From: Flavobacteriaceae bacterium
GTDB lineage: Bacteria; Bacteroidota; Bacteroidia; Flavobacteriales; Flavobacteriaceae
Assembly: GCA_027082925.1 (NCBI GenBank)
Contig: JALWTD010000019.1
Location: forward strand, 54,655-118,654
DNA: 64,000 nt
Reading direction: 5' to 3'
Part shown: piece by piece, positions 17,491 through 26,590 of the stretch
Numbering within the stretch: position 1 is the first letter of the stretch
Layout of the letters: each line of letters opens with the position of its first letter
Made by a program: the position numbers and the translations under genes
The notes under the pieces: model-generated
Databases searched by the model: none
The model's input: the letters and a program-made list of their open reading frames with translations, nothing else
What the model was told of the DNA's origin: nothing

Positions 17491-18486
17491 ATGAAGTTTA
17501 AGTCCAAATTACATATTTCAATCCTTTTGCTAATTATTGTAGTAGCAATAGGAGTAGCTGGGTATATGGTAATTTCTGACGATACGTTTATAGACTCGTT
17601 GTATATGACAATTATTACAATGACTACCGTTGGATTTGGAGAAATACACCCACTTAATGAATATGAAAAGTTATTTACAATTTTTCTAATTTTAATTAGC
17701 ATTATTGTATATGGTTATACTGTTTCTGCATTGACAGAATACTTAGCAAATGGAAAAATTTTAGAACGTTTAAAACATAAAAAAGTGCAACAGCAAATAA
17801 ACAATTTGAAAGATCACGCAGTAGTATGTGGTTACGGGAGAAATGGAAAACAAGCAGTGGCAAAACTAAAAAATTACAATATGCCTTGTGTTGTTATTGA
17901 AAAAGATAAGCAACTCATAGAAAAATTAGAACTTGATAACATTTTATATGTAGAAGGTGATGCTACAAATGATGAAACACTAATTAAAGCTGCCATACAA
18001 AATGCAAAAAGTTTAATTACCGCACTTCCTTCAGATGCTGATAATCTGTTTGTTGTTCTTTCTGCTCGTCAGTTAAATAAAGATTTTACCATAATTAGTA
18101 GAGCATCTAAAGAAACTTCATGTAGTAAATTAAAAATAGCAGGAGCTACCAATATTATTATGCCCGACAGAATAGGAGGAGAGCATATGGCATCTTTAGT
18201 TGTTATTCCCGATTTGGTTGAATTTGTAGATGAATTAAAAATTTCTGAAAAGGGTACAGCAAACTTAGAGGAAGTGCCAATTAATAAATTACCTCCAGAA
18301 TTTTTAAACAAAACAATCCTCGATTTAGATTTGAGAAGAAAAACAGGATGTACGGTAATAGGATTTAAAACACCCGAAAATGAATATATTATAAATCCTG
18401 AAGCAACTACTGTTTTACAAGCAAATTCTAACTTAATAGTATTAGGAAAACCTGGTCAAATTCAAAAATTACATCAAATTTTGTAA
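17491..18486 (+). CDS. potassium channel with TrkA-N/RCK domain
   Basis: 331 residues from ATG 17491; an upstream ATG at 17476 would overlap the PspC gene. Two transmembrane helices flank a pore loop with the selectivity filter TMTTVGFGE (about residues 42-50). This is followed by an RCK domain with the Rossmann loop VVCGYGRNGKQAV near 117 and a C-terminal TrkA-C-like domain. The architecture is that of ligand-gated K+ channels such as MthK. The RCK domain normally senses Ca2+, nucleotides or redox state; which applies here cannot be told. Confidence 0.9.
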   Translation: MKFKSKLHISILLLIIVVAIGVAGYMVISDDTFIDSLYMTIITMTTVGFGEIHPLNEYEKLFTIFLILISIIVYGYTVSALTEYLANGKILERLKHKKVQQQINNLKDHAVVCGYGRNGKQAVAKLKNYNMPCVVIEKDKQLIEKLELDNILYVEGDATNDETLIKAAIQNAKSLITALPSDADNLFVVLSARQLNKDFTIISRASKETSCSKLKIAGATNIIMPDRIGGEHMASLVVIPDLVEFVDELKISEKGTANLEEVPINKLPPEFLNKTILDLDLRRKTGCTVIGFKTPENEYIINPEATTVLQANSNLIVLGKPGQIQKLHQIL

Positions 18487-18602
18487 AGGCAAAGTATGCT
18501 TAGTTTTTAATAAAATAATGACAAGTTTAAGGAAAAATATTTGTGGTAAGTACATTTTTTTACCATATTGCGAAAACTTTAATAAATAACCAATAATATA
18601 TT

Positions 18603-20195
18603 ATGAATAAAAAACTTCTATCATTTTTAATATTTTTGCTACCAGCAATAACTTTCGCACAAGATCAAAGTACTTCAGAAATAATTGACACCACGTTTAA
18701 AGCTTATACAGAATGGTTTGTAAAAGGAGTTTTTTATGCAATTCCATTTACAGATACAGTTCAAATTCCGTGGGTATTAATTGTTTTGGTTGGTGGTGCT
18801 ACCTATTTTACAATAACATTTAATTTTGCACAATTCAGATTAATAAAAACCTCTATAAAAGTAGTTAAAGGAGATTACGATGATATTGATGAAAAAGGTG
18901 CTCAGGATGTACATCCTTCAGAAGACGATTTAACAATTGTTGATGGTGACTTGCCTGAAACGATAAAGATAGAAGGGCATCATGGAGAAGTGTCGCATTT
19001 TCAAGCACTTACCGCAGCCTTGTCAGCAACTGTTGGTTTGGGAAATATCGCAGGTGTTGCTGTGGCAATTTCAATAGGTGGACCAGGAGCCACATTTTGG
19101 ATGATTTTAGCAGGTCTGTTAGGTATGGCTTCTAAATTTGCAGAATGTACTTTAGGTGTAAGATATAGAGATGTTGGTCCAGATGGAACAGTTTATGGAG
19201 GTCCAATGTATTATTTAACAAAAGGATTAAAAGAAAAAGGACTTGGGCGTTTAGGTAAGATATTGGCAGTATTTTTTGCGGTGATGGTTGTTGGAGGTTC
19301 TTTTGGAGGAGGAAATATGTTTCAAGCCAATCAAGCAGCAGCTCAGTTTGTAAAGCTCTTTGCAATATCAAACGCAAATGCCGGGTTGTATTTTGGAATA
19401 GTAATGGCGGTTATTGTAGCGGTAGTTATTATTGGAGGAATAAAAAGAATAGCTTCTGTGACTGAAAAAATTGTACCGTTTATGGCAGTTATTTATGTAG
19501 GTGCTGCATTGGTTATTTTAGTACTAGAATTTAAGTTAATACCAAAAGCTTTTAGCTTAATTTTTAATGGTGCTTTTTCAACAGTAGGAATTACAGGTGG
19601 GTTTATAGGTGTATTGATTCAAGGTTTTAGACGAGGAACATTTTCAAATGAAGCAGGTGTTGGTTCTGCAGCAATTGCCCATTCAGCAGTAAAAACAAAA
19701 TATCCGGCAAGTGAAGGAATTGTAGCTTTATTAGAGCCTTTTATTGATACGGTTATTATTTGTACAATGACAGCTTTAGTGTTGGTAATTACAAATATTA
19801 ATGGAGGTTATTTTGATTATGGAGTTGAAATAAAACAAGGAGTTGAGTTAACAGCTACAGCATTCGATTCTGTAATACCACATTTTTCAATAATATTAAC
19901 TACAGCAGTAATATTATTTGCCTTTTCAACTATGATTTCTTGGTCATACTACGGAATGCAAGGATGGAAATTTTTATTTGGTAAAGGAAAATATACAGAC
20001 TTAGTATACAAAATATTATTTCTATTTTTTGTAGTTGTTGGAGCAAGTATCAGTTTAGGTGCGGTTATTGATTTCTCAGATGCTATGATTTTCGCGATGG
20101 TGGTTCCAAACATGATTGGTGTTGTAATTTTATCACCTAAAATTAAAGAAGAATTGGCAAAATACTTAAGCGTAATAAAAGCTAGTAAAAAATAA
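18603..20195 (+). CDS. AGCS family sodium:alanine/glycine symporter
   Basis: 530 residues with about 11 membrane segments. Family signatures are ALTAALSATVGLGNIAGVA near residue 134 and GFRRGTFSNEAGVGSAAIAH near 340. The first 20 residues (MNKKLLSFLIFLLPAITFAQ) look like a cleavable signal peptide ahead of the usual start, and an acidic insertion (about 100-120) sits between the first helices; extended N-termini are seen in Bacteroidota members. It imports small neutral amino acids with Na+. The helix-hairpin-helix gene follows 7 nt later. Confidence 0.93.
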   Translation: MNKKLLSFLIFLLPAITFAQDQSTSEIIDTTFKAYTEWFVKGVFYAIPFTDTVQIPWVLIVLVGGATYFTITFNFAQFRLIKTSIKVVKGDYDDIDEKGAQDVHPSEDDLTIVDGDLPETIKIEGHHGEVSHFQALTAALSATVGLGNIAGVAVAISIGGPGATFWMILAGLLGMASKFAECTLGVRYRDVGPDGTVYGGPMYYLTKGLKEKGLGRLGKILAVFFAVMVVGGSFGGGNMFQANQAAAQFVKLFAISNANAGLYFGIVMAVIVAVVIIGGIKRIASVTEKIVPFMAVIYVGAALVILVLEFKLIPKAFSLIFNGAFSTVGITGGFIGVLIQGFRRGTFSNEAGVGSAAIAHSAVKTKYPASEGIVALLEPFIDTVIICTMTALVLVITNINGGYFDYGVEIKQGVELTATAFDSVIPHFSIILTTAVILFAFSTMISWSYYGMQGWKFLFGKGKYTDLVYKILFLFFVVVGASISLGAVIDFSDAMIFAMVVPNMIGVVILSPKIKEELAKYLSVIKASKK

Positions 20196-20202
20196 TATTA
20201 AC

Positions 20203-21063
20203 ATGACTTTTTTAAAATCCCATTTCTGGTATAACAAACGCCAACGAAATGGGATTTTGTTTTTATTAATAGTAATTATACTCCTTCAAATCACCTTTTT
20301 TTATATTGGCTCGTATGCTTTGAACGACGAAGCTGTTTCAAAGGTTGATATAACCACACTTCAGCAAAAAATAGATTCATTAAAAGCCGTTGAGTCAACA
20401 ACTAACAAAACTAAAATATATCCATTTAACCCTAATTATATCACAGATTATAAAGGTTATCAATTGGGAATGAGTGTAACAGAAATAGATAGGCTTTTAG
20501 CATTTAGAGAAAAAGGGAAATTTGTAAACTCAGTAAAAGAATTTCAACAAGTTACCGGTGTTAGCGATAGCTTATTAACTAAAATAAGCCCTTATTTTAA
20601 ATTTCCAAAATGGGTAACGTCTAAGAATACACCACAAAAACGTATTCATAAAACACCTTTAATAAAACAAGATATTAATACAGCTACGGCCTCTGATTTA
20701 AAAAGTATTAGAGGTGTTGGCGATAAGCTAGCAGCTAGAATTGTAAAATACAGAACTAAACTACAAGGATTTTCGGTAAACGAGCAATTGTATGAGGTGT
20801 GGTATTTAGATAAAAAAGTAGCACAACAAGTATTACAAAAATTTACGGTTATTAAATCGCCTAAGATTCAGAAAATAAACGTTAATACAGCTACATTTAA
20901 ACAACTTTTAGCAATAGTTTACATAGACTATAATCTCACAAAAAAAATACTAAACTATAGAGATGAAGTGGCTGAAATACAAACAATTGAAGAATTGAAA
21001 AAAATAGATGGTTTTCCATTGGAAAAATTCGACAGAATAGCATTATATTTGGAGGCAAAATAA
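20203..21063 (+). CDS. ComEA-like helix-hairpin-helix protein, membrane anchored
   Basis: 286 residues. One N-terminal membrane helix (about 20-37) anchors a domain with helix-hairpin-helix units: INTATASDLKSIRGVGDKLA near 160 is a clear ComEA-type motif. A second, INVNTATFKQLLAI with LKKIDGFPLEKFDRIA, is near 225, and a weaker one is near 85-125. Such proteins bind DNA non-specifically; ComEA acts in DNA uptake, but the role of the flavobacterial homologues is unproven. Probably co-transcribed with the symporter and perhaps with the acyl-CoA dehydrogenase 28 nt downstream. Confidence 0.82.
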   Translation: MTFLKSHFWYNKRQRNGILFLLIVIILLQITFFYIGSYALNDEAVSKVDITTLQQKIDSLKAVESTTNKTKIYPFNPNYITDYKGYQLGMSVTEIDRLLAFREKGKFVNSVKEFQQVTGVSDSLLTKISPYFKFPKWVTSKNTPQKRIHKTPLIKQDINTATASDLKSIRGVGDKLAARIVKYRTKLQGFSVNEQLYEVWYLDKKVAQQVLQKFTVIKSPKIQKINVNTATFKQLLAIVYIDYNLTKKILNYRDEVAEIQTIEELKKIDGFPLEKFDRIALYLEAK

Positions 21064-21091
21064 TAGTTATCAATAAATTTCATATGCTCTA

Positions 21092-22261
21092 ATGAATAAT
21101 ATGTATTTTAATGAAGAGCACGAAGTATTTCGTAAAAGCTTTCGTGATTTTTTACAAAAAGAAGTAACTCCTTATATAAATGGATGGGAAGAGAATGGAA
21201 AAATAGACCGTTCTATTTGGAAAAAATTTGGAGAAATGGGGTATTTTGGACTAAACTATCCCGAAGAATACGGTGGCTTAGAATTGGATATTTTTTACAC
21301 AATTATTTTCTTGGAAGAATTACAAAAAATTAATTCAGGAGGATTTGCAGCGGCTATGTGGGCACATGCTTATCTCGCAATGACACACGTTTCGCATGAA
21401 GGAGACGATAGAATAAAGACGGAGTACTTAGCGCCTAGTATTCTAGGAGAAAAAATAGGATGTTTGTGTATTACAGAACCTTTTGCAGGTTCTGATGTTG
21501 CTGGAATAAAAACGACGGCTGTAAAAAAAGGAGATACATACGTGTTAAATGGCTCTAAAACATTTATTACCAATGGCGTATATTCTGATTACTTGGTTGT
21601 CGCTGCAAAAACAGACGTAGAGGCTAAAAATAAGGGAATAAGTATTTTTATAGTTGATAGAGCAACAAAAGGTATTTCTGCAACCAAACTTAATAAACTA
21701 GGATGGAGAGCTTCTGACACAGGAGAAATAGCATTTGATAATGTAGTTATACCGGCTCAAAATTTAATGGGAGAAGAAGGAAAAGGTTTCCCATATATCA
21801 TGAGTCATTTTGCGCTTGAAAGATTGGTCATGGGTGTGAATGCACATGCCAGAGCAGAATACGCTTTAGGTTACGCTATAAATTATATTTCTGAACGGAA
21901 GGCTTTTGGAAAAACACTTGATAAGTTTCAAGCATTGAGACATAAGATAGCAGAATTGGCAAGTGAAGTAGAGATGTGTAAAGAGTTTAATTACTCTATT
22001 GCAAAAAGGCTTAGCGAAGGACAATATATTGTAAAGGAAGCAAGTATGTCTAAATTGCTTTCTACAAAAATGGCAGATAAAGTAATTTACGAATGTTTAC
22101 AGTTGCTTGGAGGATATGGTTATATGGAAGATTATCCAATGGCTAGATTACTTAGAGATAGTAGACTTGGACCAATAGGAGGAGGAACATCTGAAATATT
22201 GAAAGAAATTATTGCTAAAATTGTAATAGATAAAAAAGAATACAAGCCATCAACTTCTTAA
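21092..22261 (+). CDS. acyl-CoA dehydrogenase
   Basis: 389 residues, normal length for the FAD enzyme that introduces the trans-2 double bond of acyl-CoA. CITEPFAGSDVAGIKTTA near residue 127 and the ALERLVMGVN and LLGGYGYMEDYPMARLLRD blocks are the standard signatures; GGGTSEILKEIIAKI near the end is the cofactor-contacting C-terminus. The catalytic base cannot be fixed by eye, so the chain length or branched-chain specificity is open. An internal ATG at 21101 is an alternative start. Confidence 0.93.
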   Translation: MNNMYFNEEHEVFRKSFRDFLQKEVTPYINGWEENGKIDRSIWKKFGEMGYFGLNYPEEYGGLELDIFYTIIFLEELQKINSGGFAAAMWAHAYLAMTHVSHEGDDRIKTEYLAPSILGEKIGCLCITEPFAGSDVAGIKTTAVKKGDTYVLNGSKTFITNGVYSDYLVVAAKTDVEAKNKGISIFIVDRATKGISATKLNKLGWRASDTGEIAFDNVVIPAQNLMGEEGKGFPYIMSHFALERLVMGVNAHARAEYALGYAINYISERKAFGKTLDKFQALRHKIAELASEVEMCKEFNYSIAKRLSEGQYIVKEASMSKLLSTKMADKVIYECLQLLGGYGYMEDYPMARLLRDSRLGPIGGGTSEILKEIIAKIVIDKKEYKPSTS

Positions 22262-22354
22262 CTTTTTAAAGTAGGATATAGAAAAACTTCAGAAGAAATA
22301 AATGCATTTTCAAAAAATAACATGATTTGTTATGGTGTATAAAAAATTAGTTTG

Positions 22355-22363
22355 TACATTTGC
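22355..22363 (+). promoter_or_regulatory. -7 box for rpsU
   Basis: TACATTTGC fits TAnnTTTGC exactly and lies 45 nt before the rpsU ATG. An upstream TTTG (22326-22329) is 25 nt away, longer than the usual 19. Confidence 0.6.
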
Positions 22364-22390
22364 AACCCTAAAATTAAAAGAAACAGTTTT

Positions 22391-22401
22391 GAAAGGAGGT
22401 G
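22391..22401 (+). promoter_or_regulatory. exceptionally strong Shine-Dalgarno of rpsU
   Basis: GAAAGGAGGTG can pair over 11 nt with the 3' end of 16S rRNA (anti-SD CACCUCCUUUC), 7 nt before the ATG. Flavobacterial genes otherwise lack Shine-Dalgarno sequences. In Flavobacterium johnsoniae the anti-SD is sequestered by bS21 and neighbours, and rpsU is reported as an exception that allows autoregulation by bS21; this site fits that model. Confidence 0.85.
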
Positions 22402-22408
22402 CTAAAAT

Positions 22409-22606
22409 ATGTTAATTATACCAGTAAAGGACGGAGAAAATATAGATAGAGCGTTAAAACGTTATAAGAGAAAATTTGATCGTACAAAAACTATGAAGAA
22501 CTTACGTAACCGTAAACAATTCACAAAACCATCAGTATCTAAACGTGCACAAATTATAAAAGCTAAATATGTTCAAAAGCTAAGAACAGCTGAAGAGCAA
22601 GGTTAA
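22409..22606 (+). CDS. rpsU: 30S ribosomal protein bS21
   Basis: 65 residues, strongly basic (ALKRYKRKFDRTKTMKNL, RNRKQF), the normal bS21 size and pattern. It binds near the 3' end of 16S rRNA on the platform of the small subunit. Preceded by an unusual perfect Shine-Dalgarno and its own -7 box, and followed by a hairpin terminator at 22626-22681, so it is monocistronic and probably autoregulated through the SD. Confidence 0.97.
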   Translation: MLIIPVKDGENIDRALKRYKRKFDRTKTMKNLRNRKQFTKPSVSKRAQIIKAKYVQKLRTAEEQG

Positions 22607-22625
22607 AATTTAGCCAAAAAAATAC

Positions 22626-22681
22626 AAACCGTTGGTAATAACAAATAACAATTCGTAAATTTGTTTACCAACGGTTTTTTT
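22626..22681 (+). terminator. terminator of rpsU abutting the recombinase start
   Basis: 13-bp stem AAACCGTTGGTAA (22626-22638) / TTACCAACGGTTT (22665-22677), a 26-nt loop and a T run to 22681. The recombinase ATG begins at 22682, the very next base. Confidence 0.85.
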
Positions 22682-23578
22682 ATGTCTATAAACTCATTTT
22701 TAGATTACTTAACTTCAGAAAAAAAGTACTCAAAGCATACAATTACGGCTTATAAAAACGATCTGCAGTCGTTTAAGGTGTTTTGCGAATCTGAGTATGG
22801 AAATCAACCTATAGAAGAGGTAAATTACGCTCAGATTAGAACTTGGATTGTTAGTTTGGTAGAAGATAAATTATCAAACCGAACTATAAATCGAAAAGTA
22901 TCTTCATTAAAATCGTTCTATAAATATCTTCAAAGAACAAACCAATTAAAAGTAAATCCTTTAGCTAAGCATCAAGCCTTAAAAGTTTCAAAAAAAATAC
23001 AAATTCCTTTTTCTGAAAAAGAGTTGGTAAGCGTTTTAGAATTTAACTTTGAAGAAGAAAATTTCGAAAATGTTAGAGATAAATTAATTGTAGAATTACT
23101 TTATGCTACCGGAATGCGAAGAAATGAACTGGTAAACTTAAAATTTGCAGATGTAGATTTAAAATCGGGAGTGGTAAAAGTAAAAGGAAAAAGAAATAAA
23201 GAACGGTACATTCCGTTGATACGTTCGGTGCAAGAATCTTTAAATAAGTACATTAGATATAGAGAGCAGTTAGCTACTGTAGATGTATATTTATTGCTTA
23301 CAAAAAAAGGAAAAAAACTATACGATACATTTGTTTATAGAGTTATAAATAGTTATTTTAGTAGAGTGTCGTCAAAGGTTAAAAAAAGCCCGCATATTAT
23401 TAGGCATTCTTTTGCGACACATTTATTAGATGGTGGAGCAGATTTAAACTCAGTAAAAGAATTACTAGGACATTCAAGCTTAGCATCCACGCAAGTATAT
23501 ACCCATACTAGTTTGGGGAAATTAAAAAAAGTGTATAATCAAGCTCATCCAAGGAGCAAAAAAACTAATTTATTATGA
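22682..23578 (+). CDS. tyrosine recombinase XerC/XerD family
   Basis: 298 residues from ATG 22682. An in-frame TTG at 22661 would translate the terminator hairpin and is rejected. The N-terminal SAM-like core-binding domain (SEKKYSKHTITAYKNDLQ) is followed by the catalytic domain with ATGMRRNELVNLKFADVDL (Arg I), K in VKGKRNKERYIPL, HIIRHSFATHLLDGG (HxxR), LGHSS and the nucleophile in TQVYTH. It resolves chromosome dimers at dif with a partner; XerC or XerD cannot be told apart by eye. Its stop overlaps the next ATG (ATGA). Confidence 0.93.
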   Translation: MSINSFLDYLTSEKKYSKHTITAYKNDLQSFKVFCESEYGNQPIEEVNYAQIRTWIVSLVEDKLSNRTINRKVSSLKSFYKYLQRTNQLKVNPLAKHQALKVSKKIQIPFSEKELVSVLEFNFEEENFENVRDKLIVELLYATGMRRNELVNLKFADVDLKSGVVKVKGKRNKERYIPLIRSVQESLNKYIRYREQLATVDVYLLLTKKGKKLYDTFVYRVINSYFSRVSSKVKKSPHIIRHSFATHLLDGGADLNSVKELLGHSSLASTQVYTHTSLGKLKKVYNQAHPRSKKTNLL

Positions 23579-23874
23579 AAGTACGTGTGCAATCAGTTAA
23601 TTTTAATGCAGACAGAGGTCTTGTAGAATTTGTTGAAAAAAAAGTGAGTAGTTTAGAAAAATTTTATGATAGAATAGTTGACGCCGAAGTTTTTTTGAAG
23701 GTACAACAAACAAAAGAAAAGGAAAATAAGTTAGTTGAAATTAGAATTGGGGTGCCGGGGAACGATTTTGTGGTTAAAAAACAAAGCAAAACTTTTGAGG
23801 AAGGCACACTGTTAGTCACAGATTCGTTGAAGCGGTTGCTTACAAAAAAGAAAGAAAAAATGAAAGTCAAATAA
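23575..23874 (+). CDS. hpf: ribosome hibernation-promoting factor, short form
   Basis: 99 residues, the short HPF/RaiA fold without the long dimerisation domain. The pattern KVRVQSVNFNADRGLVEFVEKKVSSLEKFYDRI followed by a beta strand with VEIRIGVPG and a basic C-terminus (RLLTKKKEKMK) fits. It binds the decoding region of the 30S subunit in stationary phase. It overlaps the recombinase stop by 4 nt, so the two are translationally coupled. Confidence 0.9.
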   Translation: MKVRVQSVNFNADRGLVEFVEKKVSSLEKFYDRIVDAEVFLKVQQTKEKENKLVEIRIGVPGNDFVVKKQSKTFEEGTLLVTDSLKRLLTKKKEKMKVK

Positions 23875-23896
23875 AACATAAAAAAAACTTATAAAA

Positions 23897-23929
23897 TTTT
23901 GTTTAAAAATAAAACTTTAATACATTTGC
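23897..23929 (+). promoter_or_regulatory. promoter of the tRNA-tuf transcription unit
   Basis: TTTTG (23897-23901), 19 nt, TACATTTGC (23921-23929). This is the best match in the window to the Bacteroidota housekeeping promoter (TTTG, N19, TAnnTTTG). It lies 40 nt before the first tRNA. Confidence 0.85.
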
Positions 23930-23969
23930 AGTCCGTTAGAAATAGCGGGCTTCTTTTGTGAAGTAAAAT

Positions 23970-24043
23970 GCCGATGTAGCTCAGCTGGCTAGAGCAGCTG
24001 ATTTGTAATCAGCAGGTCGTGGGTTCGAGTCCCTCTATCGGCT
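23970..24043 (+). tRNA. tRNA-Thr (anticodon TGT)
   Basis: Full cloverleaf: acceptor GCCGATG / TATCGGC with one G-U pair and discriminator T, D-arm GCTCAGCTGG, anticodon loop TTTGTAA with TGT, T-arm GGGTTCGAGTCCC. No encoded CCA. First of four tRNAs before tuf. Confidence 0.97.
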
Positions 24044-24061
24044 CAGATCTTTGAAAAAAAT

Positions 24062-24142
<81 letters not shown>

Positions 24143-24208
24143 CAGAAAATATTTGTACGAAGTTTACAATTTTAGAATTGTAAATCAATGCGGATTTGAA
24201 AAAATATT

Positions 24209-24281
24209 GCGGGAGTAGCTCAGTTGGTAGAGCTTCAGCCTTCCAAGCTGACTGTCGCCGGTTCGAGCCCGGTCTCCCGCT
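24209..24281 (+). tRNA. tRNA-Gly (anticodon TCC)
   Basis: Acceptor GCGGGAG / CTCCCGC, discriminator T, anticodon loop CTTCCAA giving TCC, T-arm CCGGTTCGAGCCCGG. Confidence 0.97.
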
Positions 24282-24290
24282 CATTTTTTT

Positions 24291-24362
24291 GCCGGTGTAG
24301 CTCAGGGGTAGAGCGTTTCCTTGGTAAGGAAGAGGTCACGGGTTCAAATCCCGTCATTGGCT
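24291..24362 (+). tRNA. tRNA-Thr (anticodon GGT)
   Basis: Acceptor GCCGGTG / CATTGGC with a G-U pair, discriminator T, anticodon loop TTGGTAA giving GGT, T-arm ACGGGTTCAAATCCCGT. 62 nt before tuf. Confidence 0.97.
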
Positions 24363-24424
24363 CAAAATAGAATTAAATTAAACACTATATATAACTAAGA
24401 TTTAAAAATTAAAATTTAATAATC

Positions 24425-25612
24425 ATGGCAAAAGAAACCTTTGATCGTTCCAAACCACATTTAAATATCGGTACTATTGGACACGTTGACCACGGTAAAA
24501 CAACTTTAACAGCTGCTATTACTGTTGTATTAGCAGAGAAAGGACTTTCTGAAGTAAAAGATTTTGATCAAATCGATAACGCACCAGAAGAAAAAGAAAG
24601 AGGTATTACAATTAATACTGCACACGTAGAATATCAAACAGCTAATCGTCACTATGCTCATGTTGACTGTCCAGGTCACGCGGATTACGTAAAAAACATG
24701 GTAACAGGAGCGGCTCAAATGGATGGAGCTATTATTGTAGTTGCAGCTACTGACGGACCAATGCCTCAAACACGAGAGCACATCTTATTAGGACGTCAGG
24801 TAGGTATTCCTAGATTGGTTGTATTCATGAATAAAGTGGATATGGTTGATGACGAGGAATTATTAGAACTTGTTGAAATGGAAATTAGAGATTTATTATC
24901 TTTCTATGAATACGATGGTGACAATACTCCTGTAATTATGGGTTCTGCACTTGGAGGACTTAATAAAGAGCCTAAATGGGTAGAAAAAATTATGGAGTTA
25001 ATGGACGCTGTTGATACTTGGATTGAATTACCTAAGCGTGATGTTGATAAAGATTTCTTAATGCCAATTGAAGATGTATTCTCAATTACAGGTCGTGGTA
25101 CAGTTGCAACAGGTCGTATTGAAACAGGAGTAGCAAACACAGGAGACCCAGTTGATATCATTGGTATGGGAGCTGAAAAATTAACTTCTACAATTACTGG
25201 AGTTGAAATGTTCCGTAAAATTTTAGATAGAGGTGAAGCTGGAGATAACGTTGGTCTTTTATTAAGAGGTATTGATAAAAATGAGATCAAAAGAGGTATG
25301 GTAATCTGTAAGCCAGGTTCTGTAACTCCACACGCTAAATTTAAAGCTGAGGTTTATATCCTTAAAAAAGAAGAAGGTGGACGTCACACACCATTCCATA
25401 ACAACTATCGTCCACAATTTTATGTGCGTACAACAGATGTTACAGGTACCATTAACTTACCTGATGGTGTAGAGATGGTAATGCCTGGTGATAACTTAAC
25501 TATTACAGTTGAATTACACCAACCAATTGCATTAAACGTAGGTTTACGTTTCGCTATCCGTGAAGGAGGTAGAACAGTTGGTGCAGGTCAGGTAACTGAA
25601 TTGTTAGATTAA
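24425..25612 (+). CDS. tuf: translation elongation factor EF-Tu
   Basis: 395 residues. GTPase that delivers aminoacyl-tRNA to the ribosome. [10 protein letters not shown] (G1) near residue 19, the RGITI switch I region, DCPGHADY (G3), NKVDMV (G4) and SALGG (G5) are all intact, followed by the two beta-barrel domains ending in [11 protein letters not shown]. Downstream of four tRNAs and upstream of tRNA-Trp, secE and nusG; a hairpin at 25643-25668 probably ends or processes the tuf message. Confidence 0.99.
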   Translation: MAKETFDRSKPHLNIGTIGHVDHGKTTLTAAITVVLAEKGLSEVKDFDQIDNAPEEKERGITINTAHVEYQTANRHYAHVDCPGHADYVKNMVTGAAQMDGAIIVVAATDGPMPQTREHILLGRQVGIPRLVVFMNKVDMVDDEELLELVEMEIRDLLSFYEYDGDNTPVIMGSALGGLNKEPKWVEKIMELMDAVDTWIELPKRDVDKDFLMPIEDVFSITGRGTVATGRIETGVANTGDPVDIIGMGAEKLTSTITGVEMFRKILDRGEAGDNVGLLLRGIDKNEIKRGMVICKPGSVTPHAKFKAEVYILKKEEGGRHTPFHNNYRPQFYVRTTDVTGTINLPDGVEMVMPGDNLTITVELHQPIALNVGLRFAIREGGRTVGAGQVTELLD

Positions 25613-25642
25613 TAATTTACACCTAAGTAATATAATAAATAT

Positions 25643-25668
25643 AGGTGCTTCTCGTCGAGTAAGCACCT
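25643..25668 (+). terminator. hairpin between tuf and tRNA-Trp
   Basis: AGGTGCTT-CTCG (25643-25654) pairs with CGAG-T-AAGCACCT (25656-25668), a 12-bp stem with one bulge and a single-base loop. There is no clean T run, so it may attenuate or mark an RNA-processing point before the tRNA rather than fully terminate. Confidence 0.6.
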
Positions 25669-25675
25669 TATATTT

Positions 25676-25748
25676 ACGGGTGTAGCTCAGTTGGTAGAGC
25701 ACTGGTCTCCAAAACCAGGTGTCGGGAGTTCGAGTCTCTCCACCCGTG
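25676..25748 (+). tRNA. tRNA-Trp (anticodon CCA)
   Basis: Acceptor ACGGGTG / CACCCGT, discriminator G as required for Trp, anticodon loop CTCCAAA giving CCA, T-arm GGAGTTCGAGTCTCC with one mismatch-free stem. Confidence 0.97.
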
Positions 25749-25764
25749 CAAAATATATATAAAA

Positions 25765-25953
25765 ATGAGTTTAGTAAAATATATAAAAGAATCATTTGAA
25801 GAACTACGTAATAAAGTGTCGTGGATTCCTTGGGAAGAAGCTCAAAAATCTACGGTAATAGTAGCTTTATTTACAGTATTATTTGCACTAGCAGTATTTG
25901 TTGTAGACAAAGTTTTTCAATCAGGTTTAGAAGAATATTTTAAACTATTTTAA
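25765..25953 (+). CDS. secE: preprotein translocase subunit SecE
   Basis: 62 residues, the short single-helix form. The amphipathic N-terminus LRNKVSWIPWEEAQKSTVIV is followed by one membrane helix (about 33-53, ALFTVLFALAVFVVDKVF). It stabilises the SecYEG channel. Between tRNA-Trp and nusG, the canonical position. Confidence 0.95.
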   Translation: MSLVKYIKESFEELRNKVSWIPWEEAQKSTVIVALFTVLFALAVFVVDKVFQSGLEEYFKLF

Positions 25954-25964
25954 TTTAAAATTTT

Positions 25965-26516
25965 ATGACTGATTCTGTAAAAAAATGGTATGTGGTTAGA
26001 GCCATTGGAGGGCAAGAAAATAAAGTGAAAACTTATATTGAAAATGAAATTGCTCGCCTTGGAATGACTGATTATGTTGATAGAGTTTTGGTACCTACAG
26101 AGAAGGTTATTCAAGTACGTAACGGAAAAAAAATTCACAAAGAAAGAGTCTATTTTCCAGGTTATGTAATGATAGAAGCAAACTTAAGTGGAGAACTTCC
26201 TCACGTAATTAAATCTGTGCCTGGTGTTATAGGTTTTTTAGGTGAAGTTAAAGGAGGAGATCCGGTACCTATGCGAAAAGCAGAGATAAATAGGATGCTA
26301 GGAAAAGTTGATGAACTATCTGTGCAGAATGAAAATTTATCAATACCATATATTGTAGGAGAAACTGTTAAAGTAATTGACGGTCCTTTTAATGGTTTTG
26401 ATGGTACTATTGAAAACATAAATGAAGAGAAAAGAAAACTCGAAGTAATGGTGAAAATATTTGGTAGAAAAACACCACTAGAGTTAAGTTATATGCAAGT
26501 TGAAAAAATTTCATAA
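25965..26516 (+). CDS. nusG: transcription termination/antitermination protein NusG
   Basis: 183 residues. The N-terminal NGN domain (KKWYVVRAIGGQENKVKTYIE) binds RNA polymerase, and the C-terminal KOW domain (GETVKVIDGPFNGFDGTIENI) contacts Rho or ribosomal uS10. YFPGYVMIEA is the family motif. 11 nt after secE. Confidence 0.97.
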   Translation: MTDSVKKWYVVRAIGGQENKVKTYIENEIARLGMTDYVDRVLVPTEKVIQVRNGKKIHKERVYFPGYVMIEANLSGELPHVIKSVPGVIGFLGEVKGGDPVPMRKAEINRMLGKVDELSVQNENLSIPYIVGETVKVIDGPFNGFDGTIENINEEKRKLEVMVKIFGRKTPLELSYMQVEKIS

Positions 26517-26590
26517 TTGTTACATATAAATTTGTGATGTTACATTTTCGCTTCCAAAAAATAATGTAATATCTAATTTAAAATTAAAAA

